A stretch of DNA of 64,000 bases, taken from Luteimonas gilva. Its GTDB lineage: Bacteria > Pseudomonadota > Gammaproteobacteria > Xanthomonadales > Xanthomonadaceae. The stretch lies in assembly GCF_005239095.1 (NCBI RefSeq), contig NZ_SZUA01000001.1:1407049-1471048 (forward strand). Direction: 5' to 3'. The notes beneath the pieces are model-generated. The model had not been told where the DNA came from. It saw only the letters and a list, made by a program, of their open reading frames with translations, and searched no databases. The translations under genes were made by a program, and so were the position numbers. This document shows, in pieces, positions 40,493 to 57,819 of this stretch. Numbering within the stretch: the first letter of the stretch is position 1; every line of letters starts with the position of its first letter.

Positions 40493-40520
40493 CAAGCCGT
40501 TCCGCGCGCGGAACGGCTTG
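40493..40520. other. Perfect 28-bp palindrome between rpoC and rpsL
   Basis: CAAGCCGTTCCGCG and its exact complement, without a T-tract. It lies upstream of the str promoter and downstream of rpoC. It may act as a rho-independent stop of low efficiency or an RNA end-protecting hairpin for the rpoBC transcript. Confidence 0.5.
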
Positions 40521-40628
40521 AATCCCTTGGAGTTTCCCGCCCAATCCTTGGGCCGAACACGAGGCGCTCCGTGCGCCTCATTTCGGGGTCTGGGACGGCC
40601 CGGAGGCCGTCGCGATACCGCAGTTCAG

Positions 40629-44858
<4,230 letters not shown>

Positions 44859-44909
44859 TGCTGTCTCCTAGGAGCTGGATGAGAGGTTCGAGTTTCGGTT
44901 TCCCCGCAC

Positions 44910-49061
<4,152 letters not shown>

Positions 49062-49250
49062 GGAGAACTACCGCCTTGTCTGTGGGCGCCGCGCGTCCGC
49101 GGGCCTGGGGGAACAAGAATTGCCAGTGGGAAGTCGCTGGTATTGCCGGCACCAGCACGCCTTCTCCCGCTACTTCCGACTGTCAACTCGACCTCTTGCG
49201 GTTGGCGGCGCGAATGCCGCGAACCGGAACTTCAACAACGACCGAAGGCC

Positions 49251-49278
49251 GGGGGCTTCCGCCCCCAGCCTCGGCTGG
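49251..49278 (-). promoter_or_regulatory. Overlapping hairpins in rplL-rpoB spacer
   Basis: GGGGGC-TTCC-GCCCCC (49251-49266) and CCAGCC-TC-GGCTGG (49265-49278) share two bases, so they cannot form together at full length. They lie between rplL and rpoB, the position of the partial terminator in E. coli. No T-tract is present, so attenuation is only inferred. Confidence 0.4.
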
Positions 49279-49308
49279 CCGCCACTACCTCTGGCGACGC
49301 AACAACGC

Positions 49309-49683
49309 TTACTTGACTTCGACCGTGGCGCCGGCCGCTTCCAAGTCCTTCTTGAACTTGGCGGCGTCGTCCTTCGACACGCCTTCCTTCACGGTGCCGC
49401 CGGCCTCGGTGAGGTCCTTGGCTTCCTTCAGGCCCAGGCCGGTGATGGCGCGGACGACCTTGATGACTTCGACCTTCTTCTCGCCGGCGGTCTTCAGCAC
49501 GACGGTGAACTCGGTCTGCTCTTCGGCCGGAGCGGCAGCGGCGGCGGCCGGGCCAGCGGCGACGGCCACCGGAGCGGCGGCGGACACGCCGAACTTCTCT
49601 TCCATCGCCTTGACCAGCTCCATCACCTCGACGAGGGTCTTGCTGCTGATCGCTTCGATGATCTGCTCGTTGGAAAGGGACAT
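49309..49683 (-). CDS. rplL: 50S ribosomal protein L7/L12
   Basis: A 124-residue stalk protein present in several copies per ribosome, recruiting translation factors. The N-terminal dimerisation domain (about 1-35), an Ala/Pro-rich hinge ([21 protein letters not shown]) and the C-terminal factor-binding domain ([52 protein letters not shown]) are all clear. It lies 73 bp after rplJ. Confidence 0.98.
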   Translation of the reverse strand: MSLSNEQIIEAISSKTLVEVMELVKAMEEKFGVSAAAPVAVAAGPAAAAAAPAEEQTEFTVVLKTAGEKKVEVIKVVRAITGLGLKEAKDLTEAGGTVKEGVSKDDAAKFKKDLEAAGATVEVK

Positions 49684-49756
49684 TGTGATTTACCTCTGTT
49701 ATCTAAGATTGGAAACGACTATTGGATTTCGGAAATCGGATACCGAACGGTTCGCC

Positions 49757-50281
49757 TTAGGCGGCCTTCTGCTGTCCGACCGCGTTGGTGACGCGGGCGA
49801 TCTGCGAGGCCGGCTCGCTGAGCAGGCGGACCAGCATGGTCGCCGGCTGCACCATGACGCTGAGCAGCATCGACAGCGCTTGGTCGCGGGTCGGCAGCGA
49901 CGCCAGGACATCCACATGGGAGCCCGGGTACATCTGCCCGCCCAACGACACCAGGCGCGGCTTCAGCTTTTCGTTCGCTTTCGCGAACTCTTTGATCAGA
50001 CGTCCGGCGGCGCCGGGATCTTCCTTCGAGAAGGCGTACAGCAAGGGGCCGGTCAGCGCGTCTTTGACGACGGCGTAATCGGTGCCCTCCACTGCGCGCG
50101 AGACCAGCGTGTTCTTGGCTACTTTCAAGAAAACGCCTTCCTGACGCGCCTTCTTGCGAAGGTTGGTCAGCTGCTCGACGGTAAGGCCCACGTATTCCGC
50201 GGCGACCAGCGAGTGCGCCTTGCCGGCGACCTCGGCCAGTTCGGCAACGACTTCCTGCTTCTGGGTCAGATTTAGAGCCAT
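49757..50281 (-). CDS. rplJ: 50S ribosomal protein L10
   Basis: A 174-residue L10, the base of the L7/L12 stalk and, in E. coli, the autogenous repressor of rpl[45 protein letters not shown] is the N-terminal rRNA-binding part; the C-terminal helix (FLEQ-type region) carries L12 dimers. GAGG lies upstream of the ATG. It follows a 464-bp leader/intergenic stretch after rplA. Confidence 0.97.
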   Translation of the reverse strand: MALNLTQKQEVVAELAEVAGKAHSLVAAEYVGLTVEQLTNLRKKARQEGVFLKVAKNTLVSRAVEGTDYAVVKDALTGPLLYAFSKEDPGAAGRLIKEFAKANEKLKPRLVSLGGQMYPGSHVDVLASLPTRDQALSMLLSVMVQPATMLVRLLSEPASQIARVTNAVGQQKAA

Positions 50282-50450
50282 TGCATTACCTCGATGATTC
50301 CGATGGCGGTGAACTGCCTTCGGAACTCCTGAACGCCATCACCGGTTCCGAACCGGGATGGTCCTGGTCGGCATCGGTCCTTCGATGCCGGGACGCCCGA
50401 AAATTGGCGCCCTCTGCGGTTGGCCGTTTCCAGATCTCGTACAACACAAA
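50282..50450 (-). promoter_or_regulatory. Probable L10 autoregulatory leader of rplJL
   Basis: The leader before rplJ holds inverted repeats (GCATCGAAGGACCGATGC and GGTTCGGAACC with GGCGTTCAGGAGTTCC following). In proteobacteria L10 represses its own operon by binding such a kink-turn leader. I recognise the position and general fold only; a covariance-model search would be needed to assign it firmly. Confidence 0.4.
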
Positions 50451-50630
50451 ATCACTGGAGGGTCGGCAACCATCTGCGCAGGCTGTTGCGATTAAGCGAC
50501 CTCGCTTTCCGCGACGGCGATTCCTTGCCAATCGAGCATCCGTGCCCGTCGTCGTGGTGCGCTGACCGCGCCTGCGGTCTTTGACGGCTTCGCTTCGGCT
50601 TGCGCCTCGGCGATGCCCTCAAAATTCTTG

Positions 50631-50737
50631 CTCCCTCTCCCGCTTGCGGGAGAGGATTGGGGTGAGGGCCGGCCAGCGAATTAGCTCGCTGCGCTCGCGC
50701 CCTCATCCCAGCCTTCTCCCGCGAGCGGGAGAAGGGG
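50631..50737. repeat. CTCCCTCTCCCGC-type palindromic repeat between rplA and rplJ
   Basis: Two stem-loops, CCTCTCCCGC-TTGC-GGGAGAGG on the left and CCTTCTCCCGC-GA-GCGGGAGAAGG on the right, flank an imperfect inverted pair (TTGGGGTGAGGGC / GCCCTCATCCCAG). It is a dispersed type also found near 17623. It sits directly after the rplA stop and may act as a terminator or attenuator separating rplKA from rplJL. Confidence 0.7.
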
Positions 50738-50745
50738 CTAAAGCA

Positions 50746-51441
50746 TTACTTCAACGACAAAGTGGACTGATCGACGATCACGCCCGGGCCCATGGTCGAG
50801 CTCAGCGAGATCTTCTGCAGGTAGGTGCCCTTGGCGCTGGACGGCTTGGCCTTGAGCAGGTCGGCCAGCAGCGCGTGCAGGTTGTCCTTCAGCTTGTCGG
50901 CGTCGAAATCGGCCTTGCCGATGGTGCAGTGGATGATGCCGGCTTTGTCGGTGCGGTAGCGCACCTGGCCGCCCTTGGCGTTCTTCACCGCTTCGGCCGG
51001 GTTCGGCGACACGGTGCCCACCTTCGGGTTCGGCATCAGGCCGCGCGGGCCCAGCACCTGGCCGAGCTTGCCGACCACGCGCATGGCGTCCGGCGTGGCG
51101 ATGACCACGTCGTAGTTCAGGTCGCCGGCCTGCATCTTCTCGGCCAGGTCGTCCATGCCCACGGCTTCGGCGCCCGCGGCCAGGGCCTCGTCGGCCTTGG
51201 CGCCGGCGGGGGCGAACACCGCCACGCGCACCGACTTGCCGGTGCCGGCCGGCAACACGGTCGAACCGCGCACCTGCTGGTCGGACTTCTTCGCGTCCAC
51301 GCCCAAACGCACGGCGACATCAACGGACTCGACGAACTTCACCTTGCTGTTCTCGCGGACGATCTTGATCGCTTCGTCGATCGGATAGGCCTTGCCCGGT
51401 TCGACCTTGATCTGAGCCTTGATTCGCTTGGTCGTCGTCAT
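50746..51441 (-). CDS. rplA: 50S ribosomal protein L1
   Basis: A 231-residue L1, the mobile stalk that releases E-site tRNA and, in E. coli, represses rplKA translation. [34 protein letters not shown] and [21 protein letters not shown]-type segments ([21 protein letters not shown]) are diagnostic. It starts 2 bp after rplK. Confidence 0.97.
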   Translation of the reverse strand: MTTTKRIKAQIKVEPGKAYPIDEAIKIVRENSKVKFVESVDVAVRLGVDAKKSDQQVRGSTVLPAGTGKSVRVAVFAPAGAKADEALAAGAEAVGMDDLAEKMQAGDLNYDVVIATPDAMRVVGKLGQVLGPRGLMPNPKVGTVSPNPAEAVKNAKGGQVRYRTDKAGIIHCTIGKADFDADKLKDNLHALLADLLKAKPSSAKGTYLQKISLSSTMGPGVIVDQSTLSLK

Positions 51442-51443
51442 GA

Positions 51444-51872
51444 TCAGCCCTCCACCACCAGACCCATGGAACGGGCCGAGCCCGCGATCGTATTCACCGC
51501 CGCGTCCAGATCGGCCGCGGTCAGGTCGGCTTCCTTCGCCTTGGCGATGTCTTCCAACTGCTTGCGGGTGACCTTGCCCACCTTCTCGGTGTTCGGGCGC
51601 TTGGAACCGGACTGGATGCCGGCCGCCTTCTTCAACAGCACCGAAGCCGGGGTCGACTTGGTGATGAAGGTGAAGGTGCGGTCCGAATACGCGGTGATGA
51701 TCACCGGCGTCGGCAGACCCGGCTCCAACTTGGAGGTCGCGGCGTTGAACGCTTTGCAGAACTCCATGATGTTCAGGCCGCGCTGACCCAGGGCGGGACC
51801 GACCGGCGGCGACGGATTCGCCTGCCCGGCCTTGACCTGCAGTTTGATGTAACCGACTACTTTCTTTGCCAT
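51444..51872 (-). CDS. rplK: 50S ribosomal protein L11
   Basis: A 142-residue L11, in the GTPase-associated centre and required for RelA activation. The Pro-rich N-domain [36 protein letters not shown] and the C-domain with [15 protein letters not shown] are present. It lies 83 bp after nusG and 2 bp before rplA. Confidence 0.98.
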   Translation of the reverse strand: MAKKVVGYIKLQVKAGQANPSPPVGPALGQRGLNIMEFCKAFNAATSKLEPGLPTPVIITAYSDRTFTFITKSTPASVLLKKAAGIQSGSKRPNTEKVGKVTRKQLEDIAKAKEADLTAADLDAAVNTIAGSARSMGLVVEG

Positions 51873-51955
51873 TTCATTGCTCCTGCGAGTGCGAACGCCT
51901 TGCGGCTCCTCGCTTCACTTGCCGGTGCGAACCACTCGCGCCGGCGAATTTCTGC

Positions 51956-52540
51956 TTAGGCCTTCTCGACCTGGCCGAACTCAAGCTCGACCGGGGTGGA
52001 GCGGCCGAAGATCAGGACCGCCACGCGGACCCTGCTCTTCTCGTAATTCACTTCCTCGACCACGCCGTTGAAGTCGTTGAACGGGCCGTCGGTGACGCGC
52101 ACCATCTCGCCCGGCTCGAACAGCACCTTCGGACGCGGCTTCTCGACGCCTTCCTGCACGCGCTGCAGGATCATGTCGGCCTCTTCGTCGCGGATCGGCA
52201 GCGGGCGGTCGGCGGTGCCGCCGATGAAGCCCATCACCTTCGGCGTTTCCTTGATCAAGTGCCAGCTTTCGCTGTCGATGCGCGGAATGCCGGCTTCCTC
52301 GTGGGTCGCGATCTGCACCAGCACGTAGCCGGGGAAGAACTTGCGCTCGGAACGGCGCTTCTGGCCGGAGCGCATTTCCACCACTTCTTCGGTCGGCACC
52401 AGCACGTCGCCGAACTTGTCCTGCATGCCCGTGCGCGCGATGCGGTCGCGCAGCGCCTGCGCCACCGACTTCTCGAAGCCGGAATAGGCGTGCACCACGT
52501 ACCAGCGGCGGTTGTTCGGGGTGTTTTCGGCGGTCTGCAT
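51956..52540 (-). CDS. nusG: Transcription termination/antitermination factor NusG
   Basis: A 194-residue elongation factor that binds RNA polymerase (N-terminal NGN domain: [20 protein letters not shown] and [11 protein letters not shown]) and links to Rho or S10 by its C-terminal KOW domain ([48 protein letters not shown]). The ATG at 52540 (MQTAENTP) is chosen over 52546 because GAGGAG is 7 nt from it but only 1 nt from the other. It lies 11 bp after secE. Confidence 0.96.
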   Translation of the reverse strand: MQTAENTPNNRRWYVVHAYSGFEKSVAQALRDRIARTGMQDKFGDVLVPTEEVVEMRSGQKRRSERKFFPGYVLVQIATHEEAGIPRIDSESWHLIKETPKVMGFIGGTADRPLPIRDEEADMILQRVQEGVEKPRPKVLFEPGEMVRVTDGPFNDFNGVVEEVNYEKSRVRVAVLIFGRSTPVELEFGQVEKA

Positions 52541-52547
52541 TTCCATA

Positions 52548-52553
52548 CTCCTC
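52548..52553 (-). promoter_or_regulatory. Shine-Dalgarno that decides the nusG start
   Basis: GAGGAG overlaps the secE stop codon. It is 1 nt from ATG 52546 and 7 nt from ATG 52540, so the inner ATG is the likely start. Confidence 0.75.
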
Positions 52554-52935
52554 AGCGGCCCAGCAGCGACTTGATGCCGAACTGGATGATCGCGTCGAAG
52601 CCCGCCAGCACCAGGCTGACGATAATCACCACCACGATCACCACCCAAGTCGTACGTATCGCCTCCTGCCGGGTCGGCCACACCACCTTGCGCAGTTCGA
52701 ACCGCGATTCGGACAGGAATTCGCGGGTCTGCACGCCCTTGCGGGTGGCCATGAACAATCCGGCGCCCAGCAGCAGGCCGCCGATCACCGCGCCGATGCG
52801 CGCCGCGGTCGGCCACTGCGGGTCGAACCAATAGAACGCGAACACGCCGCCCGCGGCCAGCAGCAACGCCAGCGCGTACTTCGCGATATCGCCCACGGAG
52901 GTCGCGTTACCGGATTGTTGGACTCTGCTATTCAA
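52552..52935 (-). CDS. secE: Preprotein translocase subunit SecE
   Basis: A 127-residue inner-membrane clamp of the SecYEG channel, with three predicted transmembrane segments (about 18-36, 45-62 and 96-118). The conserved cytosolic amphipathic part is [24 protein letters not shown]. The three-helix form is typical of gammaproteobacteria. It lies 23 bp after tRNA-Trp and 11 bp before nusG. Confidence 0.96.
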   Translation of the reverse strand: MNSRVQQSGNATSVGDIAKYALALLLAAGGVFAFYWFDPQWPTAARIGAVIGGLLLGAGLFMATRKGVQTREFLSESRFELRKVVWPTRQEAIRTTWVVIVVVIIVSLVLAGFDAIIQFGIKSLLGR

Positions 52936-52958
52936 ATCTCTTTACCTGAATTACGTAC

Positions 52959-53034
<76 letters not shown>

Positions 53035-53069
53035 ATTTCGTAAATCTGCGGGTTCCATCAAACGGCGAA

Positions 53070-53092
53070 GGCGGGCCGCATCGCGGCCCGCC
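53070..53092 (-). other. GC-rich hairpin between tuf copy 2 and tRNA-Trp
   Basis: Perfect stem GGCGGGCCGC / GCGGCCCGCC with loop ATC. On the minus strand it lies after the tuf hairpin and before tRNA-Trp. No T-tract follows directly, so it may be a processing or partial termination site. Confidence 0.45.
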
Positions 53093-53113
53093 GTTTCGCC
53101 GGCTTTCGGCGTC

Positions 53114-53141
53114 CTGGATCCCGGCTTTCGCCGGGATGACG
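53114..53141. repeat. CTGGATCCCGGC hairpin downstream of tuf copy 2
   Basis: Same 28-bp hairpin as at 35837-35864, at the same distance from the tuf stop. It forms the 3' boundary of the tract shared by the two tuf copies. Confidence 0.8.
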
Positions 53142-53163
53142 CCCAGGCCTTACGGCCGGTGCA

Positions 53164-54354
53164 TCACTTGATGATCTTGGCCACCACGCCGGCGCCGACG
53201 GTGCGGCCGCCTTCGCGGATCGCGAAGCGCAGGCCTTCGTCCATCGCCACCGGGTTGATCAGCGACACCACCATTTTGATGTTGTCGCCCGGCATCACCA
53301 TCTCCACGCCTTCCGGCAAGGTCACCGCACCGGTGATGTCGGTCGTGCGGAAGTAGAACTGCGGACGGTAGCCCTTGAAGAACGGCGTGTGACGGCCGCC
53401 TTCGTCCTTGCTCAGCACGTACACCTCGGCCTCGAACTCGGTGTGCGGGGAGATGCTGCCCGGCTTGCACAGCACCTGGCCGCGCTCCACGTCGTCGCGC
53501 TTGGTGCCGCGCAGCAGCAGGCCCGCGTTGTCGCCCGCCTGGCCCTGGTCCAGCAGCTTGCGGAACATCTCAACGCCCGTCACCGTGGTCTTCTGGGTCG
53601 GACGGATACCGACGATTTCGATTTCGTCGCCCACCTTGATGATCCCGCGCTCGATACGACCGGTCACCACCGTGCCGCGGCCGGAGATCGAGAACACGTC
53701 TTCCACCGGCATCAGGAACGGCTTGTCGATGTCGCGCTCGGGCTCGGGAATGTAGGTGTCCAGCGCTTCCACCAGCTTCAGGATCGCCGGCACGCCGATT
53801 TCGCTCTGGTCGCCTTCCAGCGCCTTCAGCGCCGAACCCTTCACGATCGGGGTGTCGTCGCCCGGGAACTCGTACTTGCTCAGGAGTTCACGCACTTCCA
53901 TCTCCACGAGCTCCAACAGCTCGGCGTCGTCCACCATGTCCGCCTTGTTCAGGAACACCACGATGTACGGCACGCCCACCTGGCGCGCCAGCAGGATGTG
54001 TTCGCGCGTCTGCGGCATCGGGCCGTCGGCGGCCGAGCACACCAGGATCGCACCGTCCATCTGCGCCGCACCGGTGATCATGTTCTTCACGTAGTCCGCG
54101 TGGCCCGGGCAGTCCACGTGCGCGTAGTGGCGCGTGGGGCTTTCGTATTCCACGTGCGCGGTCGAGATCGTGATCCCGCGCGCCTTCTCTTCCGGCGCCG
54201 CGTCGATCTGGTCGTACGCCTTGAACTCGCCGCCGAAACGCTCCGCGCCGATCTTCGTCAGCGCCGCCGTCAGCGTCGTCTTGCCGTGATCCACGTGCCC
54301 GATCGTGCCCACGTTCACGTGGGGCTTGGTGCGCTCGAATTTACCCTTGGCCAT
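53164..54354 (-). CDS. tuf: Elongation factor Tu (copy 2)
   Basis: A 396-residue EF-Tu with a protein sequence identical to copy 1 (35887-37077). It follows tRNA-Tyr, tRNA-Gly and tRNA-Thr as in the E. coli thrU-tyrU-glyT-thrT-tufB operon. The identical tract spans 53114-54356 (offset 17277 bp from copy 1) and stops 2 bp upstream of the ATG, so the two leaders differ completely. The leader from tRNA-Thr (54355-54492) contains hairpins and a 15-bp direct repeat. Confidence 0.98.
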   Translation of the reverse strand: MAKGKFERTKPHVNVGTIGHVDHGKTTLTAALTKIGAERFGGEFKAYDQIDAAPEEKARGITISTAHVEYESPTRHYAHVDCPGHADYVKNMITGAAQMDGAILVCSAADGPMPQTREHILLARQVGVPYIVVFLNKADMVDDAELLELVEMEVRELLSKYEFPGDDTPIVKGSALKALEGDQSEIGVPAILKLVEALDTYIPEPERDIDKPFLMPVEDVFSISGRGTVVTGRIERGIIKVGDEIEIVGIRPTQKTTVTGVEMFRKLLDQGQAGDNAGLLLRGTKRDDVERGQVLCKPGSISPHTEFEAEVYVLSKDEGGRHTPFFKGYRPQFYFRTTDITGAVTLPEGVEMVMPGDNIKMVVSLINPVAMDEGLRFAIREGGRTVGAGVVAKIIK

Positions 54355-54403
54355 GACTGTCTCGCTAACGTTAGGTTGTCAATTTTTGCTTTTTTAAAGG
54401 TCT

Positions 54404-54482
54404 GGCCACGGATGGCCAGGCTCTTGCGGAGGGCCCCTCTTTTGGAAAGTCCGCACATGGAAGTGCGGGCTCTTGCGGAGGG
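54404..54482 (-). repeat. Hairpins and 15-bp direct repeat in tRNA-Thr/tuf leader
   Basis: CTGGCCA-CGGA-TGGCCAG (54404-54421) and CCGCAC/GTGCGG (54451-54468) form hairpins. GGCTCTTGCGGAGGG occurs twice (54419-54433 and 54468-54482). The stretch lies between tRNA-Thr and tuf copy 2, so it is part of the processed leader of the tuf message. Confidence 0.6.
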
Positions 54483-54492
54483 ATCCGCATAT

Positions 54493-54568
54493 TGGTGCTC
54501 ACGAATGGAATCGAACCATCGACCTCCTCCTTACCAAGGAGGTGCTCTACCGACTGAGCTACGTGAGC
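54493..54568 (-). tRNA. tRNA-Thr (GGT anticodon)
   Basis: A 76-nt cloverleaf with encoded CCA. Acceptor GCTCACG / CGTGAGC, discriminator A, anticodon stem-loop CTCCTTGGTAAGGAG with anticodon GGT, T-arm ATGGTTCGATTCCAT. It is third in the Tyr-Gly-Thr-tuf transcript. Confidence 0.97.
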
Positions 54569-54623
54569 GTGTTAAATGGGGCTGTATTGCGGTAAATCAA
54601 TTTGCTCGGAGCGGGCGTTGCAA

Positions 54624-54697
54624 TGGAGCGGGAGACGGGAATCGAACCCGCACTAGTAGCTTGGAAGGCTACAGTTCTACCATTGAACTACTCCCGC
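54624..54697 (-). tRNA. tRNA-Gly (TCC anticodon)
   Basis: A 74-nt cloverleaf with encoded CCA. Acceptor GCGGGAG / CTCCCGC, discriminator T, anticodon loop around TTCCAA (anticodon TCC), T-arm GCGGGTTCGATTCCCGT. It is second in the tRNA-tuf transcript. Confidence 0.97.
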
Positions 54698-54714
54698 GCC
54701 GGGCGGAACCGAAC

Positions 54715-54800
54715 TGGTGGAGGGAGGTGGATTCGAACCACCGAAGGCGTAAGCCAGCAGATTTACAGTCTGCCCCCGTTGGCCGCTTGGGTATCCCTCC
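54715..54800 (-). tRNA. tRNA-Tyr (GTA anticodon)
   Basis: An 86-nt class II tRNA with encoded CCA. Acceptor GGAGGGA / TCCCTCC, discriminator A, anticodon loop CTGTAAATC (GTA), a long variable arm (CTGGCTTACGCC) and T-arm GGTGGTTCGAATCCACC. It is the first gene of the tRNA-tuf transcript. Confidence 0.97.
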
Positions 54801-54833
54801 GGTCGTTCTCGTAAACCCGTGAAACAGCCCGCG

Positions 54834-54862
54834 ATTTTGACGCCGGCCGGGTTTTCTGTCAA
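54834..54862 (-). promoter_or_regulatory. tRNA-tuf operon promoter
   Basis: On the minus strand TTGACA (54862-54857), a 17-bp spacer and CAAAAT (54839-54834), followed by the GC-rich discriminator CGCGGGC. A GC-rich discriminator is the hallmark of stringently controlled stable-RNA promoters; control by ppGpp/DksA is inferred. Tyr tRNA begins about 34 nt downstream of the -10. Confidence 0.8.
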
Positions 54863-55014
54863 CGCCGAGCTAACGAAAAATGAGCAGGCCGGTGTCGCCC
54901 TCGGCCCAGTTCTCGATTCCGTTCAGCGCTGAAGGCCCGATCGGCCCTGGATGGCCGTTCCCGCGGCGATTGCCCGCCGCAGTCGGGTTCGGCTCTTGCG
55001 AGAGGATTGCGGCT

Positions 55015-56037
55015 TTATTTGCCGGGCATCGGCAGGGCATCGTCCGAATAGATCGCCACGTGCGGGACGCCGTCGACCCCGATCCAGCCCCGGAACATGC
55101 CCTCGGTATTGAACGGGAAGGCCGCGCTCCCGTCCGCGCCCAGCACGATCGCTCCGCCGTCCCCGCCCAGCTTCGGGATGGCCTGATCGATGACCGCCTC
55201 GCCGGCCTGGGCCGGGGTTTCCTTCAAATAGGCCACCCGGGCGCAGATCTCGTGGGCGGCGGCGGTGCGGATGTAGAACTCGCCCCAGCCGGTGCCCGAG
55301 ACGGCGCAGTGGGCATTGGCGTAGGTGCCGGCGCCGATGATCGGCGAGTCGCCGACCCGGCCGTAACGCTTATTGGTCATGCCGCCGGTGGAGGTGCCGG
55401 CCGCCAGATGCCCTCGGGCGTCCAGGGCCACGGCGCCGACCGTGCCGAAGTGCTTGGCGGTTTCCAGATCGGCGTGGGCCTGACCGGCGGCCTCTTCCTT
55501 GAGCGCCCGCTGCAGCTGCTGCCAGCGCTTCTCGGTCCGGAAATAGGAAGGGTCGACCAGCTCGATGCCTTCCTGTTTGGCGAAGATCTCGGCCCCGTCG
55601 CCGACCATCATCACGTGCTTGGACTTCTGCATCACCGCCTGGGCCAGCAGGATCGGGTTCTTGACCCGGTGCACTCCGGCCACGGCGCCGGCTCGAAGGG
55701 TGGCGCCGTCCATCAGCGAAGCGTCGAGCTCGTTTTTGCCGTCGTGGGTGAAGACCGCGCCCTTGCCGGCGTTGAAGTGGGGGTCGTCTTCCAGGGTCGT
55801 GATCGCGGCCGTCACCGCGTCCAGGGCCGGCTTGCCGGCCGCCAACGCGGCGTGGCCGCGGCGCAGCGCCAGCTCCAGAGCGGCCCGGGCGGCTTTTTCG
55901 TCTTCCGGGGTCATGTCCTTGCGCTCCACGCCGGCGCCGCCGTGGATCACCAGCAAGGGTTTCGGAGCGTCGGCGGCGTAGGCCATCGGGGCCGAACATA
56001 GCAGCAGGGCAAGGCAGCAGCGCAGCACGCGGGTCAT
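55015..56037 (-). CDS. Exported isoaspartyl peptidase / L-asparaginase (Ntn hydrolase)
   Basis: A 340-residue plant-type asparaginase family protein with a Sec signal peptide (about 1-21, ending AYA-AD), so it acts in the periplasm or outside. It is made as a precursor that cleaves itself before Thr199 in HFGTVGAVALD; GTSTGGMTNKRYGRVGDSP (214-232) holds the substrate arginine. Family members split beta-aspartyl dipeptides and asparagine. GGAG precedes the ATG. It lies 31 bp after the cyanophycinase-like gene, so the two probably form one operon that could break down beta-aspartyl-arginine polymers. Confidence 0.9.
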   Translation of the reverse strand: MTRVLRCCLALLLCSAPMAYAADAPKPLLVIHGGAGVERKDMTPEDEKAARAALELALRRGHAALAAGKPALDAVTAAITTLEDDPHFNAGKGAVFTHDGKNELDASLMDGATLRAGAVAGVHRVKNPILLAQAVMQKSKHVMMVGDGAEIFAKQEGIELVDPSYFRTEKRWQQLQRALKEEAAGQAHADLETAKHFGTVGAVALDARGHLAAGTSTGGMTNKRYGRVGDSPIIGAGTYANAHCAVSGTGWGEFYIRTAAAHEICARVAYLKETPAQAGEAVIDQAIPKLGGDGGAIVLGADGSAAFPFNTEGMFRGWIGVDGVPHVAIYSDDALPMPGK

Positions 56038-56068
56038 GTGGGGCTCCGGGAGTAGATCGGGCGAGGAT

Positions 56069-57100
56069 TCATTCTAATGAGGCGGTTCGGCCGGATCTGG
56101 TCAGCCGGCCGGCCTGAACGTCGTAAGTGCGGGTAAAAGCGGGTTTTTCGACTTGGAAGCCGGGCAGCCGCAGCAGGCTGTCCTTGCCGATGCCGGTCAC
56201 CGGCACGCCGCGGAAAGTCAGCCGCCCCGCGCCGAACTCGTCGGCTTGGCGCTGCGGCCGCACCAGCCAGGCGTAACCGCCGTTGCCGGTGAACACCCGG
56301 CCGACGCCGTTGTTGTCGATGCACAGCGCGGTGTACTCGTCCACGCCGATGCCGGCGATGTCGGTCCTGCCCTGCTCTTTCGACAATCGCGCGACGAAGG
56401 CGATCAGCCGGCCCAAGCGTTCGCGCTTGCCGAAGTGGCTATCGGTGATCACGTTCTGCAGATACGGCATGTGCAGGAAATCGCCGACCAGCGTGACTTC
56501 GGAACTCATCGGGTTTTTCAGCGCGGTTTCCGAAACCACGCTGCCGCCGTCCATCGCGCCGTACGACCAGGCGCCGAGCACGGCCAAGCCCGCGCTGGTG
56601 CCGCCGATCGGCTTGCCGGCGCGGACGTGCGCGTCCAGCGCGCGGTTCAGCGGCGTGCCTTTCCAGAAATTGACGTAGTTCGATTGGTCGCCGCCGGCCA
56701 AGAAGATGCCGTCGGCGTTGCGCACGATCTCCAGCACTTTCGGATCGCTGGCCGCGCGGCGGTCGCTGAACACGATCGTCTGCGCGGCGGTGATGCCGCC
56801 GATGTCCTTGAAGAATTCGTCCTGCGATTCGGTGGTGCCCGAAGCGCGCAGGATCACGATGCGGCCGTGGCCGGCGCGTTCGATCATCCAACGGAACGCG
56901 TCGTAGGGCCAATCGCCGCCGCCGACCAGCATCAGCCCCGCTTGCGTGGCGCCGGGGCGCTTCGCCTGCACGTCGCCGATTTCGAAATAGCGGTAGCCCT
57001 TGCCGGCCGGTGGTCTCTGCGCCGCAACCATGGCTGCGCAGCACAACAATCCCAGGGCGAACGCGAAGATCGCGAGCGGTTTGCGAAACGCGGTTTCCAT
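56069..57100 (-). CDS. Exported cyanophycinase-like S51 serine peptidase
   Basis: A 343-residue S51-family peptidase with a signal sequence (about 1-27, ending MVAAQ). The family core is visible: LMLVGGGDWPYDAFRW, GIFLAGGDQSNYVNFW and nucleophile Ser169 in GGTSAGLAVLG. Secreted members (CphE type) break cyanophycin (multi-L-arginyl-poly-L-aspartate) into beta-Asp-Arg dipeptides; related members act on other Asp-containing peptides. The ATG at 57100 has GGAG upstream. It is followed by the isoaspartyl peptidase gene and diverges from the sigma-factor gene. Confidence 0.85.
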   Translation of the reverse strand: METAFRKPLAIFAFALGLLCCAAMVAAQRPPAGKGYRYFEIGDVQAKRPGATQAGLMLVGGGDWPYDAFRWMIERAGHGRIVILRASGTTESQDEFFKDIGGITAAQTIVFSDRRAASDPKVLEIVRNADGIFLAGGDQSNYVNFWKGTPLNRALDAHVRAGKPIGGTSAGLAVLGAWSYGAMDGGSVVSETALKNPMSSEVTLVGDFLHMPYLQNVITDSHFGKRERLGRLIAFVARLSKEQGRTDIAGIGVDEYTALCIDNNGVGRVFTGNGGYAWLVRPQRQADEFGAGRLTFRGVPVTGIGKDSLLRLPGFQVEKPAFTRTYDVQAGRLTRSGRTASLE

Positions 57101-57234
57101 CGCCACTCCATTTTCTCGACGACCTATTGGGCACGGGACGAACGGCGGCGCGCGATCCCCCATCCCGCCCATCGCCGCGAAAAATAAAGCCCGGGCCCTC
57201 TTCCGGCCGCGCGCCGATGCGGTAATGTCGGCCG

Positions 57235-57819
57235 ATGCACGAGTCGCTGGACGCCTGGTTCGCCCGCGAAATCCTCGCCCACGAGGATGCGCTAGTGCTG
57301 TACCTGCGGCGCAGTTGGCCGCAGCGCGACGACATCCACGATCTGCGCCAGGAAGTCTACGTCCGCGTCTATGAAGCCGCCGGCAAGGCCCGGCCGGCGA
57401 TGGCCAAATCCTTCCTGTTCGCGACCGCGCGCCACCTGATGACCGACCGCCTGCGCCGCAATCGCGTCGTGTCGATCGAGACAGTGGGTGATTTCGAGTC
57501 GATGAACGTCTTGATAGACGAGGTCTCTCCGGAACGCCGCCTGGGCGTGCGGCAAGTCCTGCGGCGGCTGGCCGAAGCTTTCGACCGCTTGCCCGACCGC
57601 TGCCGCGAAGTGGTCTGGCTGCGGCGGGTGGAGGAATTGCCGCAGAAGGAAGTCGCAGCGCGCCTGGGCATCACCGAGAAGACCGTGGAAAAACACGTCG
57701 CTAAAGGCGTGCGCCTGATCGCCGAACATTTCTACAGCGGACAAGCGCAAGACGAGCGGACGCGGCAGGCGAAGGATGCCGAACGGGAACACGGACATGG
57801 CCGGCAGCAGACAGATTGA
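57235..57819 (+). CDS. FecI-type extracytoplasmic-function sigma factor
   Basis: A 194-residue sigma factor with region 2 (DDIHDLRQEVYVRVYEAAGKARPAMAKSFLFATARHLMTDRLRR) and region 4 helix-turn-helix (LPQKEVAARLGITEKTVEKHVAKGVRLIAEHF). The architecture is the FecI group, whose activity depends on a FecR partner. No clear Shine-Dalgarno precedes the ATG. It diverges from the S51 peptidase gene across 134 bp that must hold both promoters, and overlaps the FecR gene by 23 bp. Confidence 0.9.
   Translation: MHESLDAWFAREILAHEDALVLYLRRSWPQRDDIHDLRQEVYVRVYEAAGKARPAMAKSFLFATARHLMTDRLRRNRVVSIETVGDFESMNVLIDEVSPERRLGVRQVLRRLAEAFDRLPDRCREVVWLRRVEELPQKEVAARLGITEKTVEKHVAKGVRLIAEHFYSGQAQDERTRQAKDAEREHGHGRQQTD

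Noticed and set aside
54404-54482. Possible attachment site because of direct repeats near tRNA genes
   Set aside because: Repeats are 49 bp apart, do not match a tRNA end, and no integrase or foreign gene is present.
53389-54822. Plus-strand frame opposite tuf copy 2 running into the tRNA genes
   Set aside because: It covers three tRNAs and mirrors EF-Tu; not a gene.
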